Positions 22,213 through 33,095 of a DNA stretch of 64,000 nucleotides are shown piece after piece (within the stretch, counting starts at the first letter, position 1; each line of letters starts with the position of its first letter). The position numbers were made by a program, and so were the translations under genes. The DNA is taken from the NCBI GenBank assembly GCA_019828545.1, contig JACVRA010000171.1, positions 681,798 to 745,797 of the forward strand, in the 5' to 3' direction. The notes under the pieces are model-generated. The model was not told the DNA's origin and made no database searches. It worked only from the letters and a program-made list of their open reading frames with translations. Source of the DNA: Paracamarosporium sp. OC-R06-R3 (lineage: Eukaryota > Ascomycota > Dothideomycetes > Pleosporales > Didymosphaeriaceae).

Positions 22213-23622
22213 ATGAATACCATGGAGTTCAAGCAACAGACCCCGGAGTGGCAGCCTCCCCTAACACCCAGCCAACCCATCCCGCCAACCTCTACTCCTC
22301 GACCTGCCACCACCACACCCAAGTCTGCCACTGACCGGAGACCAAAGCTGCGAGCTTCGTGCGATGCTTGTGCAGCTTCCAAGGTCAAGTGCAGCAAAGA
22401 GCACCCCATCTGCGCTCGGTGCAGGGCCAATGGCTCCCAGTGCATCTACGGTGTCTCGAGGAAGCACGGCAAGCCCGGACGCACGCGGAAGAGGAACCCA
22501 GATGGCACTCCCTTCATCAAGGCTTCGAAGCAGCGTCCCTCACCCGATGGCAGTGAATTCAGCAAGTTCAGGGTCCGACCTGAACCCATCATCTCTTCTC
22601 GCGAAGCCACGCCAGCATCCAACTGGTCGCCCACACCTAGCTGGCCAACGACACCAGAGTTCGAATTCGAGATGACACCTGAGCCCTTCTACCTCGAGCC
22701 CTCGACCGACTTCAACTACATGGGTGACATGTCAGCTTACATGCCGCTCCAACCCGAATTCGAGTCCTTCCAACCCATCCAATCTGAGCTTACCTTCATC
22801 GACCCATTCGCACGTAAGCAATCGGTCAAGCTCGATCTGCCCGACATCCAGGCCATCAGGGACTTCGTCACTGTCGATACGGTGAACCCGATGGAGTTCC
22901 CTTTCCCTAACAGCATGCCCATGGACAACGGCTTCCTGCCTCCGTCCAACACTGTTTCTCCTCACAGCCCCAAGAGCAACCTCTCATACAGCCAGAACCC
23001 GCTCCGAGTCAGCATCTCGATGCCCTCGCAACACTGCTGCTACACACTCGCCTACTCGACACTCGAGAGCCTGCGCATCATCAACCCGCAGAACTCCACC
23101 GACGTCGAGCTCAAGAGCCTTGACTCGGTCCTCTCCATCACCAAGGAGGCTGTCTCCAACGTGCTGCAGCTCCTCCAGTGCCCTTGCTCTTCAGACCCGC
23201 ACCTCGCGATGCTTTACTCCAGCATCACCTCCAAGATTCTGACCTGGTACCAAATCGCCGCGGGCGTCAAGCCCACCGTTCCCTCGACGCCGCCATCGCT
23301 TAGCGGTGCCTCCTCGCCCTCCTCTTCCGCCTTCTCTTCTCCCCTCGCGACTCCCTCGTCCGAGAACACAACCTTCAACATCGCGGTGCAGCCCATTACC
23401 ATCGGGCTGTTTGAGTTCGACGAGGACATGCAGCAGACGCTGCGACGGCAGGTGGTCCTTCGCGAGCTGCGCAAGTGCGGCACGCTCGTCGAGGCGCTGG
23501 CGAACTGGGGCAACCCCACAAAGACTACACAGGCCGAGTACCTGTACGACGTGCTGGGCGCATGGCTCAAGACGGAGCTCTACAAGACGCTCCGCGAGGT
23601 CGAGGGCGAGCAGATGCTTTAA
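22213..23622 (+). CDS. AflR-type Zn2Cys6 transcription regulator
   Basis: Single-exon nuclear regulator of 469 aa. The zinc cluster has Cys at 50, 53, 60, 67, 70 and 77 (C-x2-C-x6-C-x6-C-x2-C-x6-C) in the form CDACAASKVKC ... CARCRANGSQC, followed by a basic RKHGKPGRTRKR linker as in AflR. The middle is rich in Pro, Ser and Thr. The C-terminal half carries the AflR regulatory domain (HCCYTLAYSTLESLRI; SDPHLAMLYSSITSKIL; EYLYDVLGAWLKTELYKTL). AflR-type proteins often control polyketide clusters, but no polyketide or peptide synthase lies in the window, so the target is not given by context. The start was taken at MNTMEF; the next ATG is three codons later. An unusually long gene-free region precedes it. 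Confidence 0.88.
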   Translation: MNTMEFKQQTPEWQPPLTPSQPIPPTSTPRPATTTPKSATDRRPKLRASCDACAASKVKCSKEHPICARCRANGSQCIYGVSRKHGKPGRTRKRNPDGTPFIKASKQRPSPDGSEFSKFRVRPEPIISSREATPASNWSPTPSWPTTPEFEFEMTPEPFYLEPSTDFNYMGDMSAYMPLQPEFESFQPIQSELTFIDPFARKQSVKLDLPDIQAIRDFVTVDTVNPMEFPFPNSMPMDNGFLPPSNTVSPHSPKSNLSYSQNPLRVSISMPSQHCCYTLAYSTLESLRIINPQNSTDVELKSLDSVLSITKEAVSNVLQLLQCPCSSDPHLAMLYSSITSKILTWYQIAAGVKPTVPSTPPSLSGASSPSSSAFSSPLATPSSENTTFNIAVQPITIGLFEFDEDMQQTLRRQVVLRELRKCGTLVEALANWGNPTKTTQAEYLYDVLGAWLKTELYKTLREVEGEQML

Positions 23623-24105
23623 GCACCTCTCAACGCCATCTTGGGGGCGGCTCTTGCCGCAGGATTCTTCGCTTCTTCTTCTTGGCTGTTGGTTCTTCTT
23701 CTTTTAGCGACTTCTTGCATTTGCATTGGGGGATATCCATTTTTGTTTTGCATTGTTTGGGATTTGTGCTTGATATCCATTTCATTACTCTGTACATATG
23801 CCGGCGACGCGCTTCTGCTCGCTTTGGCACTCCGCTCGCTATCTCGACGGACTGGAAGGTTAGGGCTGCATCAAAACAGGCGTTTATCTGTATGAAAAGT
23901 TTACGACTTCGAGAGCGTACGCATACATCTGTAGATATATAAGAATCATGAATAACTGTACATATCATACTGTGGTCTCTGCGCGCTTCGTGATGTTGTT
24001 GGGAATGAGGCACAGCGAGGGGCCTCGTCTACCTAAGATGTTGGTAAGCGCTAGCGTCACGTGCTACCACACTTCTCCATCAGCAAGCCCCTTCTCCTCC
24101 CCACG
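23623..24105. other. Convergent 3' flanks
   Basis: 483 bases between the stop of the AflR-type gene and the stop of the opposing hypothetical gene. T-rich and C/T-rich stretches just after 23640 fit 3' untranslated sequence. No gene seen. Confidence 0.5.
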
Positions 24106-25134
24106 CTACTCATGCTTCGCCATCCAAGTTCTACAAATCTTCTTGAAGGCACTTGCGACCCGCTCGTCCTCTTCCCACTCCATCTCCCACTCCTCGTCCT
24201 CCGCCTTCATCACGTCTTCAAACTCTTCCCACTTTGTCTCCTTCCAGCTTGTGTTCTGCTTTTCGCATCCATCTGGAGAGCACCATCGTCCAGGTTGGTA
24301 GGAACGAGACTTGCGCGCCAAGAGCCTACTCCTGCGGCGATTCTCACGAAAGGCGCTGCAACGATGGGATTCGATGGTAGGTTGCTGGCAGAGCGTTGGC
24401 GAAAAGGGATGCGCAATGATGTTGTGATGGTCTGAAGAGACGGTCGCGAAGTCGGCGAGTTTGACGCGCTTGCTTGTTGAAATGGGCTGCAAAGCTTCGG
24501 GGGCGTGTTTGCGCTTGAGACTTGGTTTCGGTGAAGGTGAAGCGGTCGCTGGTGCGGAAACGCCCCTAGAGGTAGGCTGATGGGTATCTTCTCGAACGGG
24601 TGAAATGCCTTTCGCATCTTCTTCTTCAACCTCCTTGACCAACTTCTCCACCATCTTCTTGATGTACGACGTCAGGAGTGGTACATCTACATCATCCACA
24701 TCCTCATCTTGACCGTGTTCGATCTCCATTCCAGGGAGCGTCCTGGCCTTCTTCCTGTGCTCTGTCCAAGCGCTCATTGCTCCCTCGGCCGTCTCCCTTT
24801 CACCCTTGCTGATGCGATCTTGCATCAGAAAACCTTCAAGCAAACCCGCAACTTGAAACCCCTGCACGCTTGCTACATCCCATTGGTCGACCCAATCGTT
24901 ATGAGCTTTTCTGTTCTGTTTCTTAGAGTTGAAGATTCCGCCGTACTGGTCGAACTCCTTTCGAATAGCGCTTAAGGTGACGGTGATGCGTTTGATGAGG
25001 CACTCAGCACAAGTCTGCTGGCGTGGGAGCTTGGCGAAGAGTGTCTGAAAGGCAGGAGAGACGGTATGGCTGCATGGTTGGAAGTGGCTCTGTTCGAGTT
25101 GCACTTTGAGATAGTAACGGTTTGAACGAGGCAT
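24106..25134 (-). CDS. Hypothetical protein, probably nuclear
   Basis: Uninterrupted frame of 342 aa from MPRSNRYYLK to a strongly acidic C-terminus (WEEFEDVMKAEDEEWEME). No family recognised. Visible features are CAEC near residue 42, an acidic run DEDVDDVD, a proline/serine-rich stretch (TASPSPKPSLKRKH) with two basic clusters that could be nuclear import signals (LKRKH, SKRVK), and a short SRSYQPGRWCSPDGC motif. The mixed charged, low-complexity make-up suggests a partly disordered nuclear protein. The length of the open frame makes a real gene likely; no intron was needed. Confidence 0.6.
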   Translation of the reverse strand: MPRSNRYYLKVQLEQSHFQPCSHTVSPAFQTLFAKLPRQQTCAECLIKRITVTLSAIRKEFDQYGGIFNSKKQNRKAHNDWVDQWDVASVQGFQVAGLLEGFLMQDRISKGERETAEGAMSAWTEHRKKARTLPGMEIEHGQDEDVDDVDVPLLTSYIKKMVEKLVKEVEEEDAKGISPVREDTHQPTSRGVSAPATASPSPKPSLKRKHAPEALQPISTSKRVKLADFATVSSDHHNIIAHPFSPTLCQQPTIESHRCSAFRENRRRSRLLARKSRSYQPGRWCSPDGCEKQNTSWKETKWEEFEDVMKAEDEEWEMEWEEDERVASAFKKICRTWMAKHE

Positions 25135-25935
25135 AGCGAATGCGAAAAGTTGCGACGATGAACTGTATGTTCGTCTGGAGGGCTTGATTTGGTGTCAGAT
25201 AAAGGCGCGCAACGGTATAGAAAGTCGTTGTCGAGAAACAAGGTTGCAACTCCTGTCCTTGCAAATTTGTTAGATTAAGTAGTCTAATTCCTGCTATTGT
25301 CCCTGCGGTTGAACAGAAACAGCTATTGTTCTCGCAGTTGAATAGCTGAAGCTCCTATTGTGAAGTCAGGTGAACGGTAGAGACAGGTGAATAAGACCCA
25401 CCAATGGAAATATTATATGAACGTCGGTGACGTCGCGGGTTTCTAACAACTCGAAGGGTTGTTGACATGGCTTTAAACCAATTGTAGGGATATAATGAGC
25501 GGCGGTGCAGAAGAGAGCCAAGAGGTTGAAATGACGGTGACGGTGATGGTGAATATTGGCCCATGCATAACCCAAAACAAAACACTACACATGTGCTACG
25601 CGTTTCTCGGAATAAAACTCGAGGGATATTCGCACAATCTATATTGCAACCATGGAGCAGCTTGTATCGTAGGCCGGGGTTATCGAGCTGAACGGCAAGC
25701 TTATATAAATGCTATCACAAGGTACCTTAGCATAGCGAATAACCATACGAGCGAGATACGAACAGCTGTTATATACATAAGAGTCACAGCGCTCAATCGC
25801 CGACTGAATCCAGGGAAAAATCTCAATGTTTGCTACCAAAACAAGTTGCATAGCAGATTTGGGTTGTGAGGCATAGTGTGCTATTCGATATTACAACTAA
25901 CTTATATGGAGAATTACTTGAGCAAATCAACGATA
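25135..25935. other. Intergenic, with a small tandem repeat
   Basis: About 800 bases holding the leftward promoter of the hypothetical gene and the 3' end of the sulfate permease. It contains an imperfect 30-base tandem repeat at 25291-25363. A 124-codon frame at 25495-25869 lacks any motif and is not called. Confidence 0.45.
25291..25363. repeat. Imperfect 30-bp tandem repeat, about 2.3 copies
   Basis: Units begin at 25291, 25320 and about 25351 and share GCTATTGT...TGC/CGC..GTTGAA. The third unit is only partial. It lies about 160 bases upstream of the minus-strand gene at 24106-25134, so it may be in that promoter. Confidence 0.5.
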
Positions 25936-28625
25936 TCAATCTGTCTTCCCTTGCGCGCCTTCCTCACTGGTGGTCTCCGAGTCCACAATAGCCAACCGCC
26001 CTTCCGTCCCCGCGATAGCGCTCTCTACCGCAGCCTGCACATCGACATGAAAGAATGGCCTGTTCTGTCCGTGCACTGTGCTGAGCTTTCCTGGAAAGCC
26101 CGTCTGCCTGCCCGTTTGCCCGATCTGGTCAGCTGCCTCAACATCTGGATGATTAGGATCACGCGCCGGGACTGGTTTCGAATCATCCAGGGACGCAAAG
26201 CTGTAGACAGGGTTCCAATGCTGCGAGCGACGGACGTTAAAGCGCTCAGAGTCAATGTAACCGAAACCGGCCGTGGTAAGGGCACGCTTCGTCCAGCGGC
26301 TGTTGATGGAGGCAAAGTGCCACTCGACGGGTTCAGGGTGAGCATAGCGGTCGAGCTGGTTGCGGACATCGATTAGTCCTTGTACTGAAGTCACGTCGAC
26401 GTGGTTCACAGCTGAAAAGTCCAGGATGATGGCGCGCAACAAGGGCCGATGGTCATCTGTGTTGACTTGCTGGCCGCGGCGTGGTCCAGGATCATTCCAC
26501 GGTCTATCGCCAAGTTTGTCGTAGCGGTCAAGTATGCCAGGTCGCGCAATATGTTGAGCATGAGCAACTAGTTCGTCCATGTAGCCTTGCTGGTTAAGGT
26601 AGGTAAAGCCTTCAGTGAATCGGAAGATGAGGATGCCGGGGTATGGTGACTCAGGTTCGATCTGAGGATTACTGCCGTCTTTATGGTTGATGGGCAGGTA
26701 AGCCTCGCGGATGTTAGGGTTCGAGGCATCGTTATCCTTGTTGGCAATAGTATTAGGCGTCGCACGGTATATCTGAACTTTTCCAAGTATAGCACCATGG
26801 GTGAAAAGCTGTCGCCAGAGTAGGAGCGCAAAGGACGCGGCGATGGTGACATATATGCCATTTTCAATGTTGGTGAAGACGGTTACGAAGACACCAGCGA
26901 AGAAGATGACAACTTCCAACGGGGACGTCTCCCAAAATTGATAAACCACGTTAGGAGGCGTGATGAGGTCGCCGACGGCGTGGATGATGACCGCAGAAAG
27001 CCCCGCACTGGGAATGTAAAAGAAGACAGCGGTAAGCGCGTATAGTGCGAGCAAGACAATGACGGCAGTGAAGATACCGGCTAAAGGCGTGCGGACGCCT
27101 GCTTTCGACTTGATCGCTGTGCGTGAGAACGAGCCTGTAGCTGGGTAGGCTCCCTAAATCAAATTAGCTTTGCATTCAGAGCCGTTGAGCAACACTGCGC
27201 TTACCAGAAACGGTCCAAACAAGTTCGTGAAGCCGACTGCAACAAGCTCTTGTGATGGATTGATCACATAGTTGTTGATCCTGCCGAAACTTTTCGAGAT
27301 TGCGATATGTTCTAGGATCAACACGATGATAGTGACAGGAAGATCAGGAGCAATGGCGGTGAGAACCTCCTTGTTGATCGTCGGAGCTCCAGCATGTTGA
27401 AAACCTTTCGGAGTTAGCAAGAAGATTTCATAGCGGAACATCTGAACACTTACCTCTAGGTACCCTGCCTAGAATCTTGAACTTGGCTTTCTTCGCGTCT
27501 CCCTTGACGTTGCGATTGACAAGCCAGCTGATCAGGATATATAGCAAGATCACAAAGGCCATACGCAGCGTGCTGATGAAGAACCAAAGCTTCTTTCGCT
27601 GCGGCTGTTTTTTCGTCATCCAGCTGCAGAATATTCGAATTCCGTAAAGCATTGTCAAAGCTGATAAGCCTATCGCTGCGTCAAGCTTCGTTTTTGGGAG
27701 GCCTTTGAGGGTGTCGATGATGACCAAGTATGTTGCACCACGAGTGTTGACGCCTGAAATACCCATGAGGCCGGGCACTTGGCCAGCTCCGATGCTGATC
27801 GCCGCACCAGTCATGAATGAGGTGATGGCAACCAGAGGAATAAGCTCGACGATTCGGCCAAATCTAATCAAGCCAATGAAGAGAAGAACGGCTCCAGCGA
27901 TGACAGCGAGCGCTCTGGCGATGACTTCGGCAGGCAGATCAGGGTTTGTCTCCTGCACTCGGATAACGATGTTGCCAACGATGGTTGACATAACAGCAAC
28001 GGTCTAGGACTTGTAAGCGACGTTTGACTCAATGCTAAGAATACATACTCCGATGGTGATGTCCTTTGATGTCGCAAAGGCCCAGTAAAGCAGGAAACCG
28101 ACGAAAGATGTGTAGAGGCCATACTCAGGTGGCAGTTTGGCCAACAGCGCATAAGCCATACCCTGGGGGATGACCACGAATCCCACAGTTACGCCTGGAC
28201 ATGGTCAGCAAATGCTGTAGGAATGTAACACAGTTATAGACTGTGAATCACCACCCCATGATGTGAAATACACTGGGCAGGCTGACGCGAGACAACGCTT
28301 CCGTATCACTCACCAGCAACGATATCTCCCAGAAGCCATGTCAGATTGTAATGGAAGATCCAGTTCCAGAAGGGAAATAAACTTCGCAGGTATCGTTGGA
28401 AGGCGGAAAGCGAAGGCTTGAACTGAGACACATATTCCAACGCGGTCGGTTCCTTCTCGACATCTGCCCAGCATTAGTACGTGCAGTCTTATCTACGAGC
28501 CGGTACTTACACGCCTCTACAGACGAAACGGAGGCGTCCGAAGAACGAAGCGGCTCTTCGTTGCGGTAGTCAACGTTGATACCAAGCACCTTGGCCACGC
28601 TGCGACCAACCGAGTTGCCTGCCAT
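25936..28625 (-). CDS. Sulfate permease (SulP/SLC26) with C-terminal STAS domain
   Basis: Plasma-membrane sulfate:H+ symporter, 792 aa in six exons: 28511-28625, 28314-28463, 28049-28194, 27454-28003, 27205-27404 and 25936-27153. The SulP signature is present: GDIVAGVTVGFVVIPQGMAYA with PPEYGLYTSF after it. Further membrane segments include SFMTGAAISIGAGQVPGLMG and SQELVAVGFTNLFGPFLGAYPATGSFSRTA, which is completed across the fifth intron. The STAS domain follows (GILIFRFTEGFTYLN; AIILDFSAVNHVDVTSVQGL) and regulates SulP carriers. Length and order match fungal high-affinity sulfate permeases of the CYS-14/SUL1 type. The start MAGNSVGRSV was chosen because the charged cytosolic tail begins there. 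Such genes are usually induced by sulfur starvation; no site was verified here. Confidence 0.94.
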
Positions 28626-29704
28626 GGGTGCTATAAGCTGCGAGGTTGCCAAACCGCAAACTCGGAACGCCTTGTATATATATACGACTCCCAAGATGAA
28701 TGCCACCCTGCGTCAGGGCGTGGGCTATTGCAGGACTAGGGTAAGAAGATGTCAGAGTGGGAACCAGTGAGATAGCTTCTGCAAGCCAGCGGCAACCACC
28801 ACAGTGGGATTCACCTCCGTGCGCTCGCAGCTTGGCAAGAATTATGGTTCCGTGGAAGTCTCTGTGTATAATGGATTGCTCAATTCACGCACGCTGTGAC
28901 GAATGTGATTTCCACCCGTGGGCGGCGGCGGCGCGAAAGACTCAGCTCTCGGTCATTTACGAGCGCCTTCATGGATCTGGAACCAAAAGCAGGCTGCTAG
29001 GTCATTGCGCGATGGTATGATGAAGCCAACATTTCTCCGCGTGGTGGGTTCCAAGAGCTTGTCGAAGCTGGGCACCCAGAGGACGCGAAGATGGCGTTGC
29101 CTGGGCTCTGCATTGGGGACCGAGCCCGATCATTGGTAGATGACATTTTTGCTCTGAAGATGTGTTCGGAGTACAGGAATGCTATAATACTACCAAAAAA
29201 ATTTGCAGCCAATGCTCGATGCAATTCTTCATAGAGAATAACACAGACGAACGCAGAGGTTAGTAGCTTAGTAGAGCTGTACTACTTGGTTTCTGAGAAG
29301 TTTGGTACTAAGCTGCTGGGGTAGTTTCGTGAATGCTCACGCAATTGTGCCATGGTATTGCGATATCCACGCTTGTACCGCCCGCTGATTGGCAAACTTG
29401 GCGGCGGGCTTGGCCGCTAAAGGCTGTCGTGTGAACGCTTCAAGTCGTCAAGTAAATCCAGAACCATAGTCAGCATTTTGAGCTTGATCATTCCCTTCAG
29501 CACATGTTGGACCGGATCGCAGAATCGCTCCTTCGGCGAAGCGTTGAAGGTGGCGCGGTACAAATTCTTGGATGCTTAGTTGCAAGTTCTCTTAGCCCAA
29601 AAAGCTTATCCTAAAGCTATGAGAGCGCAGTGCAAAGGATGCGTTTGCAGCCCACGGCATGCATCAAGGCGAAATCGGAGATTTGTAAAGATTACAAGAG
29701 AGGA
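28626..29704. other. Intergenic: sulfate permease promoter and unassigned DNA
   Basis: About 1.1 kb. The first few hundred bases are the leftward promoter of the sulfate permease, including TATATATA near 28677-28684. The rest has only short frames without motifs. Confidence 0.45.
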
Positions 29705-30309
29705 CTAGACACCTAGTCCGTAGTAGAGTCTGAAGATCATCAAATGTCCAAGAGTTGGGTGAGCGCCGACATTAATAGATAGACGGCCTCGAGTGTACTC
29801 AAATCGACTAGCATGGCTTTGCACCAGTTGCATCATTCCTTCGAAAATTACCTCATGCGATACCGCGTGTTCAGGTATTGGTGGAAGTAGCCATGCTCTG
29901 TGGTCCCGAGCAATGTATTGTACGCAACGCCAGCCTCGCACGCGAGCGACGAGAATCCTGCGTTCCCACAATGATCTACCCTTATAATCGTGTGTATATT
30001 CCCCTGAGGCAATTTCTACCACGCTCCAATCTTGCGATTGCCACATTCTCTTAGTAGCTTGCCGGGGGAAGTTATGTGAAGCGTACGTGTTGAGCGGGTT
30101 CGTGGTTATGTCTAAATCTTCGAGCGGAGGCAGCTGTTCATTCGTCGAGAATACCCTGTGAGTTCAAAGCTTTGTTAGCTGATGGAGCGTACCCGGTAGA
30201 ACACTACGTGATCAATAGGCCGTAACGATTTTCACTGGAGTACTTTGTTTCATGTCTCGAGCAGTGCGTAGAGGCAAGGCGCCTGTAACACTGCAGGTAA
30301 TCGGATCTG
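29705..30309 (-). CDS. Hypothetical protein, multi-exon, 5' end unresolved
   Basis: A minus-strand frame of 150 codons ends at 29705 and follows a good acceptor (CTCACAG at 30156, branch GCTAAC). It encodes PPLEDLDITTNPLNTY, WSVVEIASGEYTHDYKG and ends LYYGLGV. A phase-compatible donor at 30207 (GTAGTG) would join it to an upstream exon at 30208-30309 (SDYLQCYRRLAS ... YGLLIT), itself preceded by an acceptor. The true start was not found. No family was recognised. It could equally be a relic. Neighbouring genes say nothing about its role. Confidence 0.35.
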
Positions 30310-30661
30310 CTGTTTTCTTCCAACAGAAAGGTGCATTAGCATTGACTGCTTCTGGAAGAGGAGAGTTACAATGTTGTTGGCAGCGTTGGGATGGGAGAAA
30401 CGAGACGCGACGAAAGAGGAACGCAAGTCGCGCGCGCTCGACAGCCTTGGCGCGGATCGCGTCATGTCACGTTTGTGCGAGAACACAACCACTCATTCTA
30501 AACATACACCCTATCAGCAGGATTTTTACCTTGAAACAACTCCGTGGATAGCTTCATGTAGCTCTAAAACATGCTCAACCACCCAACACTATAGTATATG
30601 ATTCTGGCAAGATACAGGGGAAAATTCCCTCTATAAGAATAGACTTGAATTCCTGCTTGAT
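30310..30661. other. Intergenic or 5' part of the unresolved hypothetical gene
   Basis: About 350 bases, possibly holding the missing first exon of the neighbouring hypothetical gene (a candidate ends near 30372 with GTAACT) and the 3' end of the flavocytochrome gene. Confidence 0.35.
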
Positions 30662-32387
30662 CTATATCTTTGCACGAGGTCTCCACCGGATATATGGATG
30701 ACTCTCCGTTGCCAACACAAGTGAGTCAATATCCTGTGTGTTGACCAAACCGGGGTGCGCCTGATCGATATCTGTTATTCCACACAGCCGCATCGACGTT
30801 TCAAGCTCATCTTTCAAAACTATCTCCGAGTTAGTGATCCGCAGTCGTCAAAAACCATGATGAACATACTCTGTGTAAGGTGCTCAACGCCTTCCTCTCC
30901 ATACGTTAGGGAGTATAGGTACGGCCGCCCAACGCCGACCGCGGTCGCACCGAGGGATATGGCTTTCAAGATATCTGACCCGCGTTCGAAACCTCCATCA
31001 ATGTACACTTCGAGCTTGCCAAAGATATCGGGGCACATGCGATGCAACTCAAGCAGAATGAGTATGCTTGGTTGCGCACTAAGATATCCATTAGCAATCA
31101 GTGTCTGCAACGAATCAATATGAATCACTTACCCATCTAGGGAGCGACCTCCATGGTTGCTCAGCATCACACCATCACACCCCCAGTCCGCTGCCATTCT
31201 TGTATCCATAGCGCTCTGTACGCCTTTCAACACGACCGGCAATCCGGATACCTCCTTGATCCACCGCACGTCTTCCCATATTAAACTCTTTTCCACGTAT
31301 TGTGCCATCAGTCTACCCATACCGCCGCCTTTCTTGTCGTTGCTGGCCACGGCACCGGAGATGGCGCTCGCGACGTTCTCTGCTGCAATTCGCTCATCTG
31401 CTTCTCGTTTTCCGGGTACGGGAGCGTCGACAGTGACAAGTATGCCGCCTTGATTTCGTTGCACAGTTAGTATCCTCCTGATACGCAGTTTGATTAGAAG
31501 GATGACTCACGTATTCCTAACGAAGCAGCCTTACGAAGGAGTTCTTCTGTCTTGGGCCGATCAACATTGACATATAGCTGCAGAAAGAAAGGTTGGTCTT
31601 TCCGTCCGGCTTTCACGATCGAAGCTAGCGGGTATGAAGCATTGCTCGAAATGCACTGCACGATTTCTTCATTTGCGCAGCCTCGAGCCAGGGCGCATTC
31701 ACCGTCTGGATGAGCTAGTCGAGCCATAGCTGCCGGAGAGACAAAGAATGGTGCTGTGGAATTGCAGCCTAGGATCTTTCTGTTTGTAGACACGGTTTTG
31801 ACGTCGCGCAGAACTCGAGGTCGGAACATGATGCGCCTGGTGAGTGCCTTGTTTTGTGTATGCGTTACCAGGTCCGTCGCGGCTGAAGAGTAGAAAGCCC
31901 ATGCTTTTGGCGTCAATGTGTTGCGCGCGACTTCCTGGAAGTCAGCTGCAGAGATGAGCTGGTGAAGGTGCGGCTTCTCGTATATCTCAGGGAGCTGACG
32001 TGGAAGTTCTATTGGGCGTTGAACGGGGTGAGGGCCTGCTTCTGCTGCCGCTGCTTCGTCGATGGTGCTTTTGGGGGGAATGTCATTGGAAGGGAGTACA
32101 TCGCCGACGAACTTGTTTGTCGCGAGCGTCTCTTCGATCATGCCAGGGGCATGGACTTCGTTATACGCTGAAGTCGCATCTTGACCGGCATACTTCAGGA
32201 TTACTGACTGACTTAGCTTCGTGAAGATAGTCGCTAGTATAGAACAGTACATACCATCTGATCCTCCAGGGTGTTCTGACAGAAATTCTGTCACGTCCCA
32301 GACCTTGTCTTCAATGACTACCCAGCAATCATTGCGACTATTATGTGCCTTGATTTCCTCTAGGGATAGAACTGATTTAGCCTCCAT
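30662..32387 (-). CDS. Flavocytochrome b2-like FMN-dependent 2-hydroxyacid dehydrogenase
   Basis: Oxidises an L-2-hydroxy acid such as lactate to the 2-oxo acid. 502 aa in five exons: 32255-32387, 31511-32203, 31133-31448, 30870-31078 and 30662-30819. The N-terminal cytochrome b5 domain has heme ligands in EHPGGSD and NEVHAPG. The FMN barrel follows with FVSPAAMARLAH, LPVVLKGVQ (Lys), LSNHGGRSLDG (catalytic His) and IDGGFERGSD (phosphate loop Arg). It starts MEAKSVLSLEEIKAH; an ATG six codons upstream is also possible. Neither start gives the long mitochondrial presequence of yeast Cyb2, so a cytosolic enzyme is more likely. The first intron is 51 nt, in frame and stop-free. It is the left end of the proposed acid-sugar catabolic group, where an acid oxidase would fit. 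Confidence 0.9.
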
Positions 32388-33095
32388 AGCTGCCGGAGTG
32401 CACACCTGTTGTAACAGAAACGATGTGATAAGTGCGATTGTAGACGCTGACCAAAAGAAATCGCGACGTGCCCAAACATGACGCTAGCCAAGTTAAACTA
32501 TTATCTACGGGTATTCCTCCGGTTTCCCAGGAGGTACGTGTGGATATCGGTGTTCTTCCAGACTCTGAAGAGGCGTGGAGCTGTGACCGGCTTTCTCTCC
32601 GCCGCCGACCCACACCGCATCCTGCACCGAAGGCATGAAGTCCGGAGAACATTGGGGCTCCGCATTTTCGGTAAAGTTCCGAGCGTACTTGTCATTTTGT
32701 GGAGATGAGTTGGGCTAGGCTTTTGTGGAGTTCGAAGTTACGCAATCTGGGGTATGTCACGTATCCTGTTCAGGGTTCAGTGGTGCAGCACATGCGCAAA
32801 TGCGTCCTGGGGTCAGACCTGTTCTTATGTAACGCATATAACATCCATAAAGCTGAACATAGATATCTTAGAGTTATGGGCCATTTGTTCAAACCTATGC
32901 GCAATAAGCAGTCCACCAAAAGGCAATGTGATAGGCTGAGATGATGAGATAAGAAATGTCTCATCTGATGCTTTTGACGAGATACCGACACTTATGTTGA
33001 AATAATTGGAGTGTATGAATACATTCTGCGATTAAATTCCAGAGCTATGTATCATCAACAGGATGGCCCATCTTGCCCGCCGCTCATCCACCCAC
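32388..33095. other. Intergenic: flavocytochrome promoter and permease 3' flank
   Basis: About 700 bases. It includes the rightward-lying promoter of the minus-strand flavocytochrome gene, with TGCGGAG on the minus strand at 32658-32664, and the 3' end of the next permease gene. No reading frame is supported. Confidence 0.45.

Noticed and set aside
22213..23622. AflR-type regulator as a sign of a secondary-metabolite cluster
   Set aside because: No polyketide synthase, peptide synthetase, terpene synthase or tailoring set lies within the window around it.
25495..25869. 124-codon plus-strand frame
   Set aside because: No family motif, in AT-rich 3' flanking DNA, no supporting splice structure.
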